Assembly (NCBI RefSeq): GCF_002224285.1
Contig: NZ_CP022436.1
Location: forward strand, 2,728,001 to 2,792,000
Source of the DNA: Arthrobacter sp. YN
GTDB taxonomy: Bacteria; Actinomycetota; Actinomycetes; Actinomycetales; Micrococcaceae
Direction of reading: 5' to 3'
Length of the DNA stretch: 64,000 bases
Program-made: the position numbers and the translations under genes
Notes under the pieces: generated by a model
The model's database searches: none
What the model saw: the letters and a program-made list of their open reading frames with translations, nothing else
What the model was told of the DNA's origin: nothing
Shown here: positions 16,457 to 25,958 of the stretch, piece after piece
Layout of the letters: every line of letters begins with the position of its first letter
How positions within the stretch are numbered: position 1 is the stretch's first letter

Positions 16457-17242
16457 ATGGACATTCTTAGCAGCATCCTGGTCTTTTTCGCGGGCTTGTG
16501 GGCCGGCACCATCAACGCGGTAGTTGGTTCCGGCACGCTGGTGACTTTTCCCGTCCTCATAGCCATTGGCATCACTCCCGTGGTTGCGTCCATGAGCAAT
16601 GCCATGGGACTCGTGGCAGGCACAGCGGCGGGAGCCTGGGGTTATCGCCGCGAGTTGGCCGGCAGGGGACGGCAGCTGATGAAGCTGCTGCCAGCCTCGT
16701 TACTGGGCGGCATTACCGGCGCGTGGCTCCTGCTGCACTTACCGGAGAAGGTCTTCCACTACGTTGCTCCCGTCTTGCTGGTGATGGCCCTGTTGATGGT
16801 GCTGTTCCAGCCCAAGCTGCAGGCTTGGGTTCGCAGCAGGGAACAAAACCCCGAACACGCCATCCGGGACCGCAGCCACGGGATCCTCTTGGTGGTTCTG
16901 GTCTACCTCGCCGGTGTCTACGGTGGCTATTTCGTGGCGGCGCAGGGGATCTTGTTGGTAGGCATCCTCGGCGTGTTCCTCACGGGAACCATGCAAAATG
17001 CCAACGCCATGAAGAACTTTCTGGTGCTCGGCGTCAATATGGTGGCAGCCATCTCCTACCTGATCTTTGCTTTCGACCGCATCGAATGGCTGGTGGTCCT
17101 CCTCATTGCCGTGAGCTCCACCATCGGCGGTTTGGTGGGATCAAAGGTTGGCCGGAAGTTGTCCCCGCGCGTCCTCAGGGCCGTCATCTTCACTCTTGGC
17201 ATCGTGGCCCTTGGCTTCATGATCGCCAACCTGCTGAAATAA
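16457..17242 (+). CDS. TSUP/TauE-SafE family permease
   Basis: The 261-residue membrane protein has about eight hydrophobic helices in two halves. The family's V-G-S-G-T-L-V-T-F-P loop follows the first helix and a second Y-G-G-Y-F motif lies mid-protein, the TSUP pattern. Relatives export sulfite, sulfoacetate or other organic anions. The start is 18 bases after the previous stop and the gene ends 7 bases before the methyltransferase start, suggesting co-transcription. Confidence 0.88.
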   Translation: MDILSSILVFFAGLWAGTINAVVGSGTLVTFPVLIAIGITPVVASMSNAMGLVAGTAAGAWGYRRELAGRGRQLMKLLPASLLGGITGAWLLLHLPEKVFHYVAPVLLVMALLMVLFQPKLQAWVRSREQNPEHAIRDRSHGILLVVLVYLAGVYGGYFVAAQGILLVGILGVFLTGTMQNANAMKNFLVLGVNMVAAISYLIFAFDRIEWLVVLLIAVSSTIGGLVGSKVGRKLSPRVLRAVIFTLGIVALGFMIANLLK

Positions 17243-17249
17243 TCACCCG

Positions 17250-18059
17250 GTGACATTCCACCACCTTGAGTCCGCGGATGATCCCCGCGTGACGGACTAC
17301 ACCACCCTCACCGATGTGCACCTGCGGAAGTTGCGCGAGCCGGAAGAGGGCATGTACATCGCCGAATCTTCCAGGGTCCTGCGCAGGGCACTTGCGGCGG
17401 GGCACCAGCCCCGCTCCTTTTTCCTGGCGGAGAAGTGGCTGGAAGACCTCGACGACGTTTTCCTGGCCTACCCCGACGTTCCGGTGTTCATCGGCAAGGC
17501 GTCCTTGCTGGAAGAGATCACGGGGTTCCACCTGCACCGCGGAGCGATGGCAGCCATGCAGCGACCGGACCCAGTTCCGCTGGACGTGCTGCTGGCCAAC
17601 GCGAGGCGCGTGGCCGTGCTCGAGGACATCGTTGACCACACCAACGTGGGAGCCATCTTCAGGTCCGCTGCTGCACTTGGCGTCGACGCCGTCCTGGTCT
17701 CTCCACGCTGTGGAGATCCGCTCTACAGGCGCAGTGTCCGGGTCAGCATGGGCACGGTCTTCCAGGTTCCCTGGGCGCGCCTGGAAAGCTGGCCTGACGA
17801 CTTGTTCCGCCTCAAGGAGCAAGGCTTCACCGTGGCAGCAATGGAGTTGACCGAGGACGCGCTGGATCTGGACGATCTTGCGGCAAAGCAGTACCCCAAA
17901 CTGGCCTTGGTGCTCGGTACAGAAGGTCCAGGCATGAGCCAGGACACGTTGGCCGCTGCTGACCTCGCGGTCAAGATCCCCATGCGTGCCGGCGTTGACT
18001 CACTCAACGTCGCCGCTGCCTCGGCGGTGGCCTTCTGGGAACTCCGCCCACGGGACTGA
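17250..18059 (+). CDS. SpoU/TrmH-family RNA 2'-O-methyltransferase
   Basis: A 269-residue protein with an N-terminal RNA-binding substrate domain and a C-terminal SPOUT knot. The three family motifs are visible: D-H-T-N-V-G-A-I-F-R, L-V-L-G-T-E-G-P-G-M and I-P-M-R-A-G-V-D-S-L-N-V-A-A-A. The enzyme should methylate ribose in rRNA or tRNA using S-adenosylmethionine. It starts with GTG and is likely co-transcribed with the TSUP permease. The target nucleotide is not predictable. Confidence 0.88.
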   Translation: MTFHHLESADDPRVTDYTTLTDVHLRKLREPEEGMYIAESSRVLRRALAAGHQPRSFFLAEKWLEDLDDVFLAYPDVPVFIGKASLLEEITGFHLHRGAMAAMQRPDPVPLDVLLANARRVAVLEDIVDHTNVGAIFRSAAALGVDAVLVSPRCGDPLYRRSVRVSMGTVFQVPWARLESWPDDLFRLKEQGFTVAAMELTEDALDLDDLAAKQYPKLALVLGTEGPGMSQDTLAAADLAVKIPMRAGVDSLNVAAASAVAFWELRPRD

Positions 18060-18089
18060 CCGCGGTTCGTCTGGCGGCGCGCTTTCCGC

Positions 18090-18201
18090 TATGATTGGTT
18101 GTTGGCCCGGCAGCTGGATTATTCGTCCTGCAACAACCGGACCACCTCCATTCATACCTGGCAGCTGGCAAAATCCAGTTGCGTGAACAAAAGGTCCCAT
18201 T
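18090..18201 (+). promoter_or_regulatory. Promoter and structured 5' leader of the L31 gene
   Basis: A TATGAT resembling a -10 box lies at 18090-18095. Downstream, GGTTGTTG (18097-18104) can pair with CAACAACC (18131-18138), and GCAGCTGG (18161-18168) can pair with CCAGTTGC (18175-18182) with one G-U pair. The second hairpin ends 19 bases before the L31 ATG. Ribosomal-protein leaders for L31 have been described in Actinobacteria, so this may be an autoregulatory element. The match to that family was not tested. Confidence 0.45.
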
Positions 18202-18459
18202 ATGAAGTCTGATATCCACCCGAAGTACGAAGCTGTTGTTTTCAACGACCTGGCTTCCGGTACGCAGTTCCTGACCAAGTCCACCGTGTCTTCCTCGAAG
18301 ACCATCGAGTGGGAAGACGGAAACACCTACCCGGTTATCGACGTCGAAATCTCTTCGGAGTCCCACCCGTTCTACACGGGCAAGCAGCGCATCATGGACT
18401 CCGCTGGCCGCGTCGAGCGCTTCAACGCCCGCTTCAAGGGCTTCGGCGGCACGAAGTAA
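18202..18459 (+). CDS. rpmE2: 50S ribosomal protein L31 type B (zinc-free form)
   Basis: The 85-residue protein begins MKSDIHPKY and contains the [20 protein letters not shown] stretch of L31. It has no cysteines, so it is the type B (C-minus) form that does not bind zinc. In many bacteria this paralogue replaces zinc-containing L31 when zinc is scarce. No Zur box was recognised upstream, but the leader can form hairpins. A strong terminator follows, so it is probably monocistronic. Confidence 0.95.
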   Translation: MKSDIHPKYEAVVFNDLASGTQFLTKSTVSSSKTIEWEDGNTYPVIDVEISSESHPFYTGKQRIMDSAGRVERFNARFKGFGGTK

Positions 18460-18481
18460 CCCACTTCACCCCAAGGCTTTC

Positions 18482-18520
18482 AAAGCCCGCATTGCCGGAT
18501 CCCCGGCAATGCGGGCTTTT
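18482..18520 (+). terminator. Rho-independent terminator of the L31 gene
   Basis: A 17-bp perfect stem (18482-18498 with 18503-18519) with a 4-base loop, ending in TTTT. The first possible ATG of the next open frame falls inside this hairpin, which argues for a later start of that gene. Confidence 0.88.
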
Positions 18521-18544
18521 GCGTTTTCCGGCAAGATGGACAGC

Positions 18545-19645
18545 ATGACTTCCAGCCCTGAGCAGCCACCCCCCATCAACGACGCCGACAACCGCCTTCA
18601 CGGCGAATATAAAGTACCCGGCGGCAAACTGGTGGTGGTCGACCTGGACGTCGTGGCAGGAAGGTTCGCCAACGTCTCCCTGAGCGGTGACTTCTTCCTG
18701 GAACCGGACGAGGCCCTGCAGGCCATCAACACGGCACTCACCGGACTTCCGGACAGCTCAACGGCAGCAGACATCGCCGCAGCCGTCACCGCGGGGCTGC
18801 CCAGGGATACCGTTCTGTTCGGGTTCTCCACAGAAGCCGTAGCTGTCACCGTCCGCCGTGCGCTGGCCAAAGCCACAAGCTGGGCCGACCACCAATGGGA
18901 AGTCATCCCACCGTCCGTCCTGCCCACCCAGGTGAACGTCGCCCTGGACGAGGTCCTCACGGAGGAGGTAGGTGCAGGACTGCGCAATCCTACGCTGCGC
19001 TTCTGGGATTGGGAGGAACCATCCGTGGTGATCGGCAGCTTCCAGTCGGTACGCAACGAGGTGGACCCGGAGGGTGTAGCCCGCCACGGCATCACGGTGG
19101 TGCGACGCATCAGCGGTGGCGGCGCCATGTTCATGGAAGCCGGCAATTGCATCACCTATTCGCTCTACCTGCCACAGACCTTGGTGGACGGCATCAGTTT
19201 TGCCGACTCCTACGCGTTTCTGGATGCCTGGGTGATGGCAGCCTTGGAGAAACTGGGTATCACGGCTTTCTACGTTCCCCTCAATGACATCGCAACCGAA
19301 CAAGGCAAGATCGGGGGCGCAGCACAGAAGCGCCTCGCGAACGGTGGCATGCTGCACCACGTCACCATGAGCTACGACATCGATGCCGACAAGATGGTGG
19401 ATGTTCTCCGCATCGGCAAGGAAAAACTCTCGGACAAGGGGACACGGAGCGCCAAGAAGCGTGTTGATCCGCTGCGACGCCAGACGGGCCTCGCCCGTGC
19501 GGCCATCCTCGCGGCCATGCAAGAGGTCTTCGTGGAACGCTATGGCGCTGAGGAGTCCCGCCTCACCGAGGCCGAGCTCGGTGAGGCGAAGAAACGCGTG
19601 GAGGCCAAGTTCGGCACCGACGAATGGTTGAACCGGGTTCCGTAG
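18545..19645 (+). CDS. Lipoate-protein ligase A family protein with N-terminal accessory-like domain
   Basis: The 366-residue protein has the lipoate/biotin ligase catalytic fold in its second half: R-R-I-S-G-G-G-A-M-F, then D-I-A-T-E-Q-G-K-I-G-G, whose lysine should contact lipoyl-AMP. The first 95 or so residues (beginning Y-K-V-P-G-G-K-L-V-V-V-D) resemble the small accessory domain that follows the catalytic domain in E. coli LplA, so the domain order appears reversed. It probably attaches lipoate to 2-oxoacid dehydrogenases or the glycine cleavage H protein. The start at 18545 avoids the terminator hairpin. Confidence 0.8.
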   Translation: MTSSPEQPPPINDADNRLHGEYKVPGGKLVVVDLDVVAGRFANVSLSGDFFLEPDEALQAINTALTGLPDSSTAADIAAAVTAGLPRDTVLFGFSTEAVAVTVRRALAKATSWADHQWEVIPPSVLPTQVNVALDEVLTEEVGAGLRNPTLRFWDWEEPSVVIGSFQSVRNEVDPEGVARHGITVVRRISGGGAMFMEAGNCITYSLYLPQTLVDGISFADSYAFLDAWVMAALEKLGITAFYVPLNDIATEQGKIGGAAQKRLANGGMLHHVTMSYDIDADKMVDVLRIGKEKLSDKGTRSAKKRVDPLRRQTGLARAAILAAMQEVFVERYGAEESRLTEAELGEAKKRVEAKFGTDEWLNRVP

Positions 19646-19659
19646 CCTGCCGGCGGGAA

Positions 19660-22266
19660 CTACGCCACGGCGGCTTGTGCCGTAAGTGACCGCATCAAGT
19701 GGCTTCGCTGCTCGACGACTATCCGGCGCAGTGCGCGGGGAGCGTCAGCGTGCGTCTTCAGCCAATCATCTGTCCGCACCACCACCGGGTGGTGGGCGGG
19801 CTGCATGCCCTCAGTCAGGTCCTGGGCGCCCGGGAACAAACCGCGCACAATCCTGCCGGCGATCTCGATGCTGCGTTCCGCCCATACCTGCTCGAGGCAG
19901 TCGAAGTAGCGTTCCACATACGGCTCCAGCAAGAACCCCGGAGCCGTGGCGAAGCCCGTGATTGTTGCGCCCAGAATCTCGTTGGACAGTCCGGTGCTGT
20001 TAACCGTGGAGTCCCACGCAGCTGCCTTGACTGAGGCATCCGGCGCGGCGGCCGAAGCCAGGGCATGGCCCTCCCTGCCGGACGCTGTCTTATCGGCCTG
20101 CAGTTCCCGGTCCAATTCGGCACGTGACGCCTGGCCTTGGGCGGACAGGGCTTGCCAAAAGCTCCACCGCAGTTCTGCGTCGACCGCAAGTCCGTCAATG
20201 ACAATGCTGCCTTCCAAGATTCCACGCAGCAAAGGAAGTTCAGCGTCCCCATGCCGGGACACGTCAGCCAAGGTCCTGGCCCATGCCAGCTGCTGGTCGG
20301 AGCCGGGGGCCGCTGCCTTCATCCTGGCCGACACTACTGCGAGGAAATCTTTGCGTACCCCTTCACGGGCTGCCGCCGGAACATAGCGTTCAATGGCGCC
20401 GGAGGCATTGCCAAGCACGTTCAACAGGACCCCAATGCCGGTCTCCGAGGACGCAAACTGCTCCACGGCGGCCACGTAGCGCACGGCGGGCGTCACACCG
20501 TCCCGGGCAGAATCCCACAATGCGGTCCAGCACAGGGCGCGGGCCATGGGATCGGTGATTTTATCGAGCGACGTCCGGACAGTGTGTTCGGAACCTGGAT
20601 CCAGGCGGACCTTGGCGTAGCTCAGGTCGTCGTCGTTGACCAGCAGCAAGGCAGGACGGCGCTTGCCGTTCAGCTCGGGCACCAAGGTGCTGGGCCCTGT
20701 CACATCCACCTCATGGCTTTCGGACCGGACGAGCCGGCCCGAAGCATCAGCGTCGTACAGACCCAACCGCAACCGGTGCGGGCGGAGTTCCTGATGTCCC
20801 GTGATGGGGTCGATGGCATCCTGCCGGAGCGTCACGGCGCCAAGAACGCCGCCGTCGTCCACGATCTCCGCCGAAATGGTGGAGATGCCGGACGTCTGAA
20901 GCCATTGACGGGCCCAGTCTCCAAGGTCCCTTCCTGAAGCGGTACTGAGTGCGCGGAGGAGATCCTGGAGGGAGGTATTGCCGAACGCATGGTCCCGGAA
21001 GTACTGACGGGAGCCGGCGATGAAAGCATCAAAGCCAACGTAGGCCACCAGTTGCTTCAGGACCGAGGCTCCCTTGGCATAGGTGATCCCGTCAAAGTTC
21101 TGCTTGGCTGCTTCAAGGTCCGGGATGTCGGCCACAATCGGGTGCGTGGTGGGCAGTTGGTCCTGGACATAAGCCCAGGCTTTACGCTTGTTGGCGAAGT
21201 TCACCCATGCGGTGTCCCAATCGGTGGCACGGTCCACGCCAAGTGTCCCCATATAGTCGGCGAACGACTCCTTGAGCCAGAGGTCGTCCCACCAGTTCAT
21301 GGTCACGAGGTCGCCGAACCACATGTGGGCCATCTCGTGCATCAAGGTGTTGGCGCGGGCCTGGTACTGGGCATCGGTGGCGCGGGAGGCGTACACATAC
21401 TTTTCCGTGAAAGTGACCAGCCCGGGATTTTCCATGGCTCCGAGGTTGTATTCGGGCACGAAGGCCTGGTCATACTTACCCCACGGGTAGGGGTAGTCGA
21501 ACAGGTCGTTGAAGAAGGCCAGCCCGCTCTTGGTCAACCGGAACAGTTCATCGGCATCGAAGGAGTCCGCCAAGGAGGCCCGGCAGAATAGTGCCAGCGG
21601 CACGTCAAGGCGGGTGTCGTCGTCGAGCGTTGTTCCCCAGTGATCCGTTGCCTTGAAGTAGGGCCCCGCCAGCACGGTGGTGATGTACGTGGACATGCGT
21701 TGGGTGGTGGCGAAATCCCAGCGCGCGGCGCGGGTGTCACCGGCCTCCGGTGTCCGCAGTTCCTCCACTCCATTGGACGCGACTTCCCAGCCTGCCGGAG
21801 CGATCACGTGGAACGTAAACTCGGCTTTGAGGTCCGGCTGTTCGAAGTTGGCGAAGACGCGGCGGCTGTCCGCAGGTTCGTACTGGGTGTAGAGGTAGCA
21901 CTGGCCATCGGCAGGATCAACAAAGCGGTGCATGCCCTCGCCGGAGCGGCTGTAAAGCCCTGTCCCGGTTACCGTGACCGTGTTGTCGGCCGCAAGCCCC
22001 TCCAGGATGATCCTGTCGCGGTCCACCACCGATCCGACATCCAATTCCTGGCCGTTCAGCACCACGGACTGCACGCCGCCATGGATGAAATCCAGGAAGG
22101 TGGCAGAGCCTGGCTCAGCGGAAAAGGTGATGGTGCTGATACTCGGGTAACCGGAGACGGCGGGATCTTCCGCGTCGCGGACATCGAGGGTGACATCGTA
22201 GCTGTGGGTGGTGATCAGGGCTGAACGGGTAGCGGCTTCATCGCGCGATAGATTGTGATTCGACAC
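19660..22266 (-). CDS. pepN: Aminopeptidase N (M1 family)
   Basis: An 868-residue M1 metallopeptidase of full family length. The exopeptidase motif L-G-A-M-E-N-P and the zinc site HEMAHMWFGD, followed by the distal Glu in W-L-K-E-S-F-A-D-Y, are intact. The C-terminal ERAP1-like helical domain is present. It removes N-terminal residues from peptides in the cytosol. The start is GTG at 22266. The upstream YeiH gene ends only 4 bases away, so the two may be co-transcribed. Confidence 0.93.
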   Translation of the reverse strand: MSNHNLSRDEAATRSALITTHSYDVTLDVRDAEDPAVSGYPSISTITFSAEPGSATFLDFIHGGVQSVVLNGQELDVGSVVDRDRIILEGLAADNTVTVTGTGLYSRSGEGMHRFVDPADGQCYLYTQYEPADSRRVFANFEQPDLKAEFTFHVIAPAGWEVASNGVEELRTPEAGDTRAARWDFATTQRMSTYITTVLAGPYFKATDHWGTTLDDDTRLDVPLALFCRASLADSFDADELFRLTKSGLAFFNDLFDYPYPWGKYDQAFVPEYNLGAMENPGLVTFTEKYVYASRATDAQYQARANTLMHEMAHMWFGDLVTMNWWDDLWLKESFADYMGTLGVDRATDWDTAWVNFANKRKAWAYVQDQLPTTHPIVADIPDLEAAKQNFDGITYAKGASVLKQLVAYVGFDAFIAGSRQYFRDHAFGNTSLQDLLRALSTASGRDLGDWARQWLQTSGISTISAEIVDDGGVLGAVTLRQDAIDPITGHQELRPHRLRLGLYDADASGRLVRSESHEVDVTGPSTLVPELNGKRRPALLLVNDDDLSYAKVRLDPGSEHTVRTSLDKITDPMARALCWTALWDSARDGVTPAVRYVAAVEQFASSETGIGVLLNVLGNASGAIERYVPAAAREGVRKDFLAVVSARMKAAAPGSDQQLAWARTLADVSRHGDAELPLLRGILEGSIVIDGLAVDAELRWSFWQALSAQGQASRAELDRELQADKTASGREGHALASAAAPDASVKAAAWDSTVNSTGLSNEILGATITGFATAPGFLLEPYVERYFDCLEQVWAERSIEIAGRIVRGLFPGAQDLTEGMQPAHHPVVVRTDDWLKTHADAPRALRRIVVEQRSHLMRSLTAQAAVA

Positions 22267-22270
22267 ACAG

Positions 22271-23308
22271 CTATCTAATCATGATCAACGCGGCGCCCAG
22301 GCCCAGCGATGCGATGAGCAGCCAGGAGCCCAGGGCCACCAGAACAGCGCGCCCTCCGGTGTGGATCAGGGTCCTTATGCGCACGGCCGAGCCCAATCCG
22401 AAGAGCGCCGTCGCCAGCAGAATGTCCTGGACCGCTGCCGCGATCTCCAAGGCCACTGGCGGCGCCCAGCCCAAGGACCGTACGGCCACCAACGCGAGGA
22501 AGCCCACCACGAACAGAGGGACAATCGGCGGAAACCTGCTCTCCATTCCGGCCGCTCCAGTGGCGCGTTCCCGGACATGGAGGATCCGCTGATGAAGCCC
22601 CGCGGTGGCCGCTATCGGCGCCAGCAGGACAACCCTGGTCAATTTCACGACGACGGCGATCGCCAACGCCGAGGCCCCGGCGGTTTGGGCGGTGGCCACC
22701 ACCTGGCCAACGTCATGGACGGAGGCGCCTGTCCATGCACCGAACTGCTCAGGGCTGAGGCCCAGGGGGTGCATGAGCAGTGGAAGCACGCCAATGGCCA
22801 ACGTGCCGCAGAGGGTTACCAGCGCTACTGGCAGGACAGTGTCTTGGTGCCTGATCCGCCGCACTGCAGCCATGGCCCCGATCGCCGAAGCACCACAGAT
22901 GGAAAAGCCTGTGGCAATCAACAGCGCCGCCTCGCGAGGGAGACGCAACAAGCGGGCCAGGCCATACGTTCCTGCGAAGCTCACCAGGACCACCCCGGCG
23001 ATCAGCAGCAGTGCCACCCAACCAAGTCCAAGGACATCGCCCATGCTGACCTTGAGTCCCAGCAGGACGATGCCTGCACGCATGAGGTGTTTCCCCGCGA
23101 AGTCGAGCCCCGGACGGGCGCGCCCCGCCGTCAGGACAGCCGTCCCCGGTATATTTGCTGAGAGCAAGCCCAAGGCAACAGCGAGCGTCATGGCCGGAAC
23201 TGCCGGAAACACGGCGTGGATTGCGAAGGCAAGACCCGTAGCGGCGATGCTCAGGACCAACCCGGGCCCCAGCCGGGACAGCTGGGGCGCAAGACTGTTG
23301 AAGGGCAT
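22271..23308 (-). CDS. YeiH/UPF0324 family putative exporter
   Basis: A 345-residue membrane protein with about ten helices. Family stretches include G-F-S-I-C-G-A-S-A-I-G-A-M and G-A-S-V-H-D-V-G-Q-V, the most conserved parts of UPF0324. Members are annotated as putative sulfate exporters, but this is weakly supported experimentally. The open frame starts 30 codons earlier. Met at 23308 has GGCAGGG seven bases upstream and marks the start of family similarity. The gene is divergent from the ATP-grasp operon. Confidence 0.85.
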   Translation of the reverse strand: MPFNSLAPQLSRLGPGLVLSIAATGLAFAIHAVFPAVPAMTLAVALGLLSANIPGTAVLTAGRARPGLDFAGKHLMRAGIVLLGLKVSMGDVLGLGWVALLLIAGVVLVSFAGTYGLARLLRLPREAALLIATGFSICGASAIGAMAAVRRIRHQDTVLPVALVTLCGTLAIGVLPLLMHPLGLSPEQFGAWTGASVHDVGQVVATAQTAGASALAIAVVVKLTRVVLLAPIAATAGLHQRILHVRERATGAAGMESRFPPIVPLFVVGFLALVAVRSLGWAPPVALEIAAAVQDILLATALFGLGSAVRIRTLIHTGGRAVLVALGSWLLIASLGLGAALIMIR

Positions 23309-23419
23309 GCCATAACCCTGCCGGATGGGGGCACGGAAAGGCGAACCGGGATCATCCGGAAACCGCGACACAATCAGTGCGTAATGCGCTCGACTCAAAA
23401 AGGTGATTGTCTAATTCCC

Positions 23420-24976
23420 ATGTCTGACCTATTCCAGGATTACTCCGAGGCCGCTGCGCGCAGCGGCGCCTATGACGAGATGTTTGCCCCCGGCCACGTT
23501 GCCAGAAAATCCTACGGTCAGGTTTCCGGCGCCTTGCGGGAGCTGTCCCTGGCCGATGTGACAGCCCGGGCCGACTCCATGGCGCGCACGTTCCTGGACC
23601 GCGGCGTCACCTTCGACTACGCGGGGGAGGAGCGCCCGTTCCCGCTGGACATCGTTCCCCGCGTTATCCCTGCCGACGAATGGAATGTCCTGGAACGCGG
23701 GGTAGCGCAGCGGGTCAAAGCACTGGAGGCTTTCCTCAACGACGTCTACGGACGGATGGCGGTAGTCACCGATGGCGTGATCCCCCGGCAGCTCGTCACC
23801 ACCAGCGCCCACTTCCACCGGGCAGTCCATGGATTCGAACCATCCGGCGGTGTGCGTGTCCACGTCTCGGGCATCGACGTCGTCCGTGACGCTGCCGGGA
23901 CCTTCAGGGTGCTTGAGGACAACGTCCGTGTTCCCTCCGGCGTCAGCTACGTTCTGGAGAATCGCCGGGCCATGGCCAAGGGCCTTCCAGAGGCTTTTGG
24001 CCAGCAACACATCCGTCCCGTGGAGGAATATCCCCGGCGGCTTCTTTCAGCACTCCGTAAGACTGCTCCGGCGGGCGTGGACGATCCCACGGTAGTTGTC
24101 CTGACGCCGGGCGTGTTCAACAGCGCCTACTTTGAGCACACGCTCCTTGCCGGCCTCATGGGCGTGGAACTGGTGGAAGGCCGCGACCTCATTTGCCGCG
24201 GCAACCGCGTCTACATGCGGACCACTGCGGGCGAACAGCGCGTGGACGTCATCTACAAGCGCATCGATGACGACTTCCTGGATCCGCTCCAATTCCGTTC
24301 CGATTCCATGCTGGGTTGCCCGGGCCTGGTCAATGCCGCACGCGCCGGGGGAGTGACGATAGCCAACGCCGTAGGCAACGGCGTAGCTGATGACAAGCTC
24401 GTGTACAGTTACGTGCCTGACTTGATCCGGTACTACCTTCACGAAGAGCCGATCATCGCCAACGTTGACACTTTCCGGCTTGAGGAAAAGGAAGCCAGGG
24501 AGCATGTGCTGGACCGCCTTGACGAACTGGTGGTGAAGCCCGTGGACGGCTCAGGGGGCAAGGGACTGGTCATTGGACCTGATGCCACGAAGGACGAGCT
24601 CGATGCCCTGCGCAAGCGGGTTATTGCCGATCCCCGCGGATGGATCGCCCAGCCTGTCCTGCAGCTGTCAACCGTGCCGACGCTTTCCGGGGACAAATTC
24701 GGACCCCGCCACGTTGACCTCCGGCCCTTCGCAGTCAACGACGGCGACGACGTCTGGGTCCTCCCCGGTGGACTGACCAGGGTGGCACTCAAGGAAGGTT
24801 CCTTGATAGTGAACTCCAGCCAGGGCGGCGGTTCCAAGGACACCTGGGTATTGGCCGACTCGCCGAAGCTCCCCGCCGAGGTCATCCCACGCCAGTCCGT
24901 CACCGTCCGTGAACAGGTATCTGTGTGGCCCGTGGAAAGCAATTGGCGTGACCGCCAAACGGAGCAGCAACAGTGA
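23420..24976 (+). CDS. Circularly permuted type 2 ATP-grasp protein
   Basis: The 518-residue protein belongs to the DUF404/DUF407 group: an early D-Y-A-G-E-E-R-P-F-P-L-D-I-V-P-R-V-I, L-E-D-N-V-R-V-P-S-G-V-S-Y mid-protein, and a V-V-K-P-V-D-G-S-G-G-K-G ATP-binding loop in the C-terminal half. These enzymes are predicted to form amide or peptide bonds using ATP. It is the first gene of a conserved trio with alpha-E and transglutaminase proteins. The ATG at 23420 fits the family start, although the frame is open further upstream. The product is unknown. Confidence 0.88.
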   Translation: MSDLFQDYSEAAARSGAYDEMFAPGHVARKSYGQVSGALRELSLADVTARADSMARTFLDRGVTFDYAGEERPFPLDIVPRVIPADEWNVLERGVAQRVKALEAFLNDVYGRMAVVTDGVIPRQLVTTSAHFHRAVHGFEPSGGVRVHVSGIDVVRDAAGTFRVLEDNVRVPSGVSYVLENRRAMAKGLPEAFGQQHIRPVEEYPRRLLSALRKTAPAGVDDPTVVVLTPGVFNSAYFEHTLLAGLMGVELVEGRDLICRGNRVYMRTTAGEQRVDVIYKRIDDDFLDPLQFRSDSMLGCPGLVNAARAGGVTIANAVGNGVADDKLVYSYVPDLIRYYLHEEPIIANVDTFRLEEKEAREHVLDRLDELVVKPVDGSGGKGLVIGPDATKDELDALRKRVIADPRGWIAQPVLQLSTVPTLSGDKFGPRHVDLRPFAVNDGDDVWVLPGGLTRVALKEGSLIVNSSQGGGSKDTWVLADSPKLPAEVIPRQSVTVREQVSVWPVESNWRDRQTEQQQ

Positions 24977-25031
24977 CCCCGCTCCACCACCACTTGAACT
25001 TCGACCTGCACCACTCGAAGGAGGCAGTTCC

Positions 25032-25958
25032 ATGCTGAGCCGTATTGCTGAGTCTCTCTTTTGGATCGGACGCTACGTAGAACGCGCCGATGGCACGTCC
25101 AGAATCCTGGACGTTCACCTCGAACGACTGAACCACCTGCCCCTCGAGGAGCAGCGGAGCGTAGCCCGGGAACTCCTTGCCGTGATGGGTGCCAAGCCCC
25201 AGAGCGAGGACTTCGGACTTCCTGAACTCCTGCATGCCCTGGCGTATGACAAGCAGAGCGCGTCTTCCATTGCCGGTTCCCTGGGGGCTGCACGCGAGAA
25301 TGCGCGGCGTGCCCGGGAAACTGTCTCGCAGTCCCTCTGGGAAAGCCTCAACACCACCTATTACGGCCTCAACCAGCATCGCAAGGACGTGGTGGGAACC
25401 TACCGTTTCTGCAACTGGGTCCTGGAACGGACAGCAATGGTTCGCGGTCTTGCGGACACCACCGTCAGCCATGACGAGAGCTGGTTGTTCATGGTGTTGG
25501 GCCGTTCCCTGGAGCGGGCGGACATGACTGCCCGCATGCTCTCAACGCGCGATGTCCAGTCTGCAGGAATGTCGTGGGTCAACATGCTCCGGTGCGCCGG
25601 CGCCTATGAGTCGTTCATCCGTACGCGCAGGGCTGCCTTCGGCGACCAGCACGCCGCGGAGTTCCTGCTGCTGGACCGCTTGTTCCCGCGGTCCATCGTC
25701 TACGCCCTGCGCGATGCCGATGATTGCCTCGCGAAACTGGACCCGTCAGCCCAGCGTGTGGGCTTCATCAACGATGCCCGGCGCATTGTTGGCCAGGCCC
25801 GAACGTTCCTCGAGTTCCACCGCACAGACGACCTCATGTCCGAGCTGCCCGAGCACATGGAACGTGTGCAGAAGGCCGTGACGCAGGCGTCCGATGCGAT
25901 TTCCCGTAAGTACTTCAATCAGGCTGATGAGCACGCCTGGGTGGGAGAAGTTTCATGA
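25032..25958 (+). CDS. Alpha-E domain protein (DUF403)
   Basis: The 308-residue all-helical protein begins M-L-S-R-I-A-E-S-L-F-W-I-G-R-Y-V-E-R-A-D, the diagnostic alpha-E N-terminus, and contains R-S-L-E-R-A-D-M-T-A-R-M in the middle. It always accompanies the circularly permuted ATP-grasp protein and a transglutaminase-like protein and is thought to form a complex with them. An AAGGAGG lies about 11 bases before the ATG. It overlaps the next gene by four bases. Its biochemical role is unknown. Confidence 0.88.
   Translation: MLSRIAESLFWIGRYVERADGTSRILDVHLERLNHLPLEEQRSVARELLAVMGAKPQSEDFGLPELLHALAYDKQSASSIAGSLGAARENARRARETVSQSLWESLNTTYYGLNQHRKDVVGTYRFCNWVLERTAMVRGLADTTVSHDESWLFMVLGRSLERADMTARMLSTRDVQSAGMSWVNMLRCAGAYESFIRTRRAAFGDQHAAEFLLLDRLFPRSIVYALRDADDCLAKLDPSAQRVGFINDARRIVGQARTFLEFHRTDDLMSELPEHMERVQKAVTQASDAISRKYFNQADEHAWVGEVS

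Noticed and set aside
18509..18544. An earlier start of the lipoate ligase-like gene
   Set aside because: The ATG lies inside the L31 terminator hairpin and the added residues do not fit the family.
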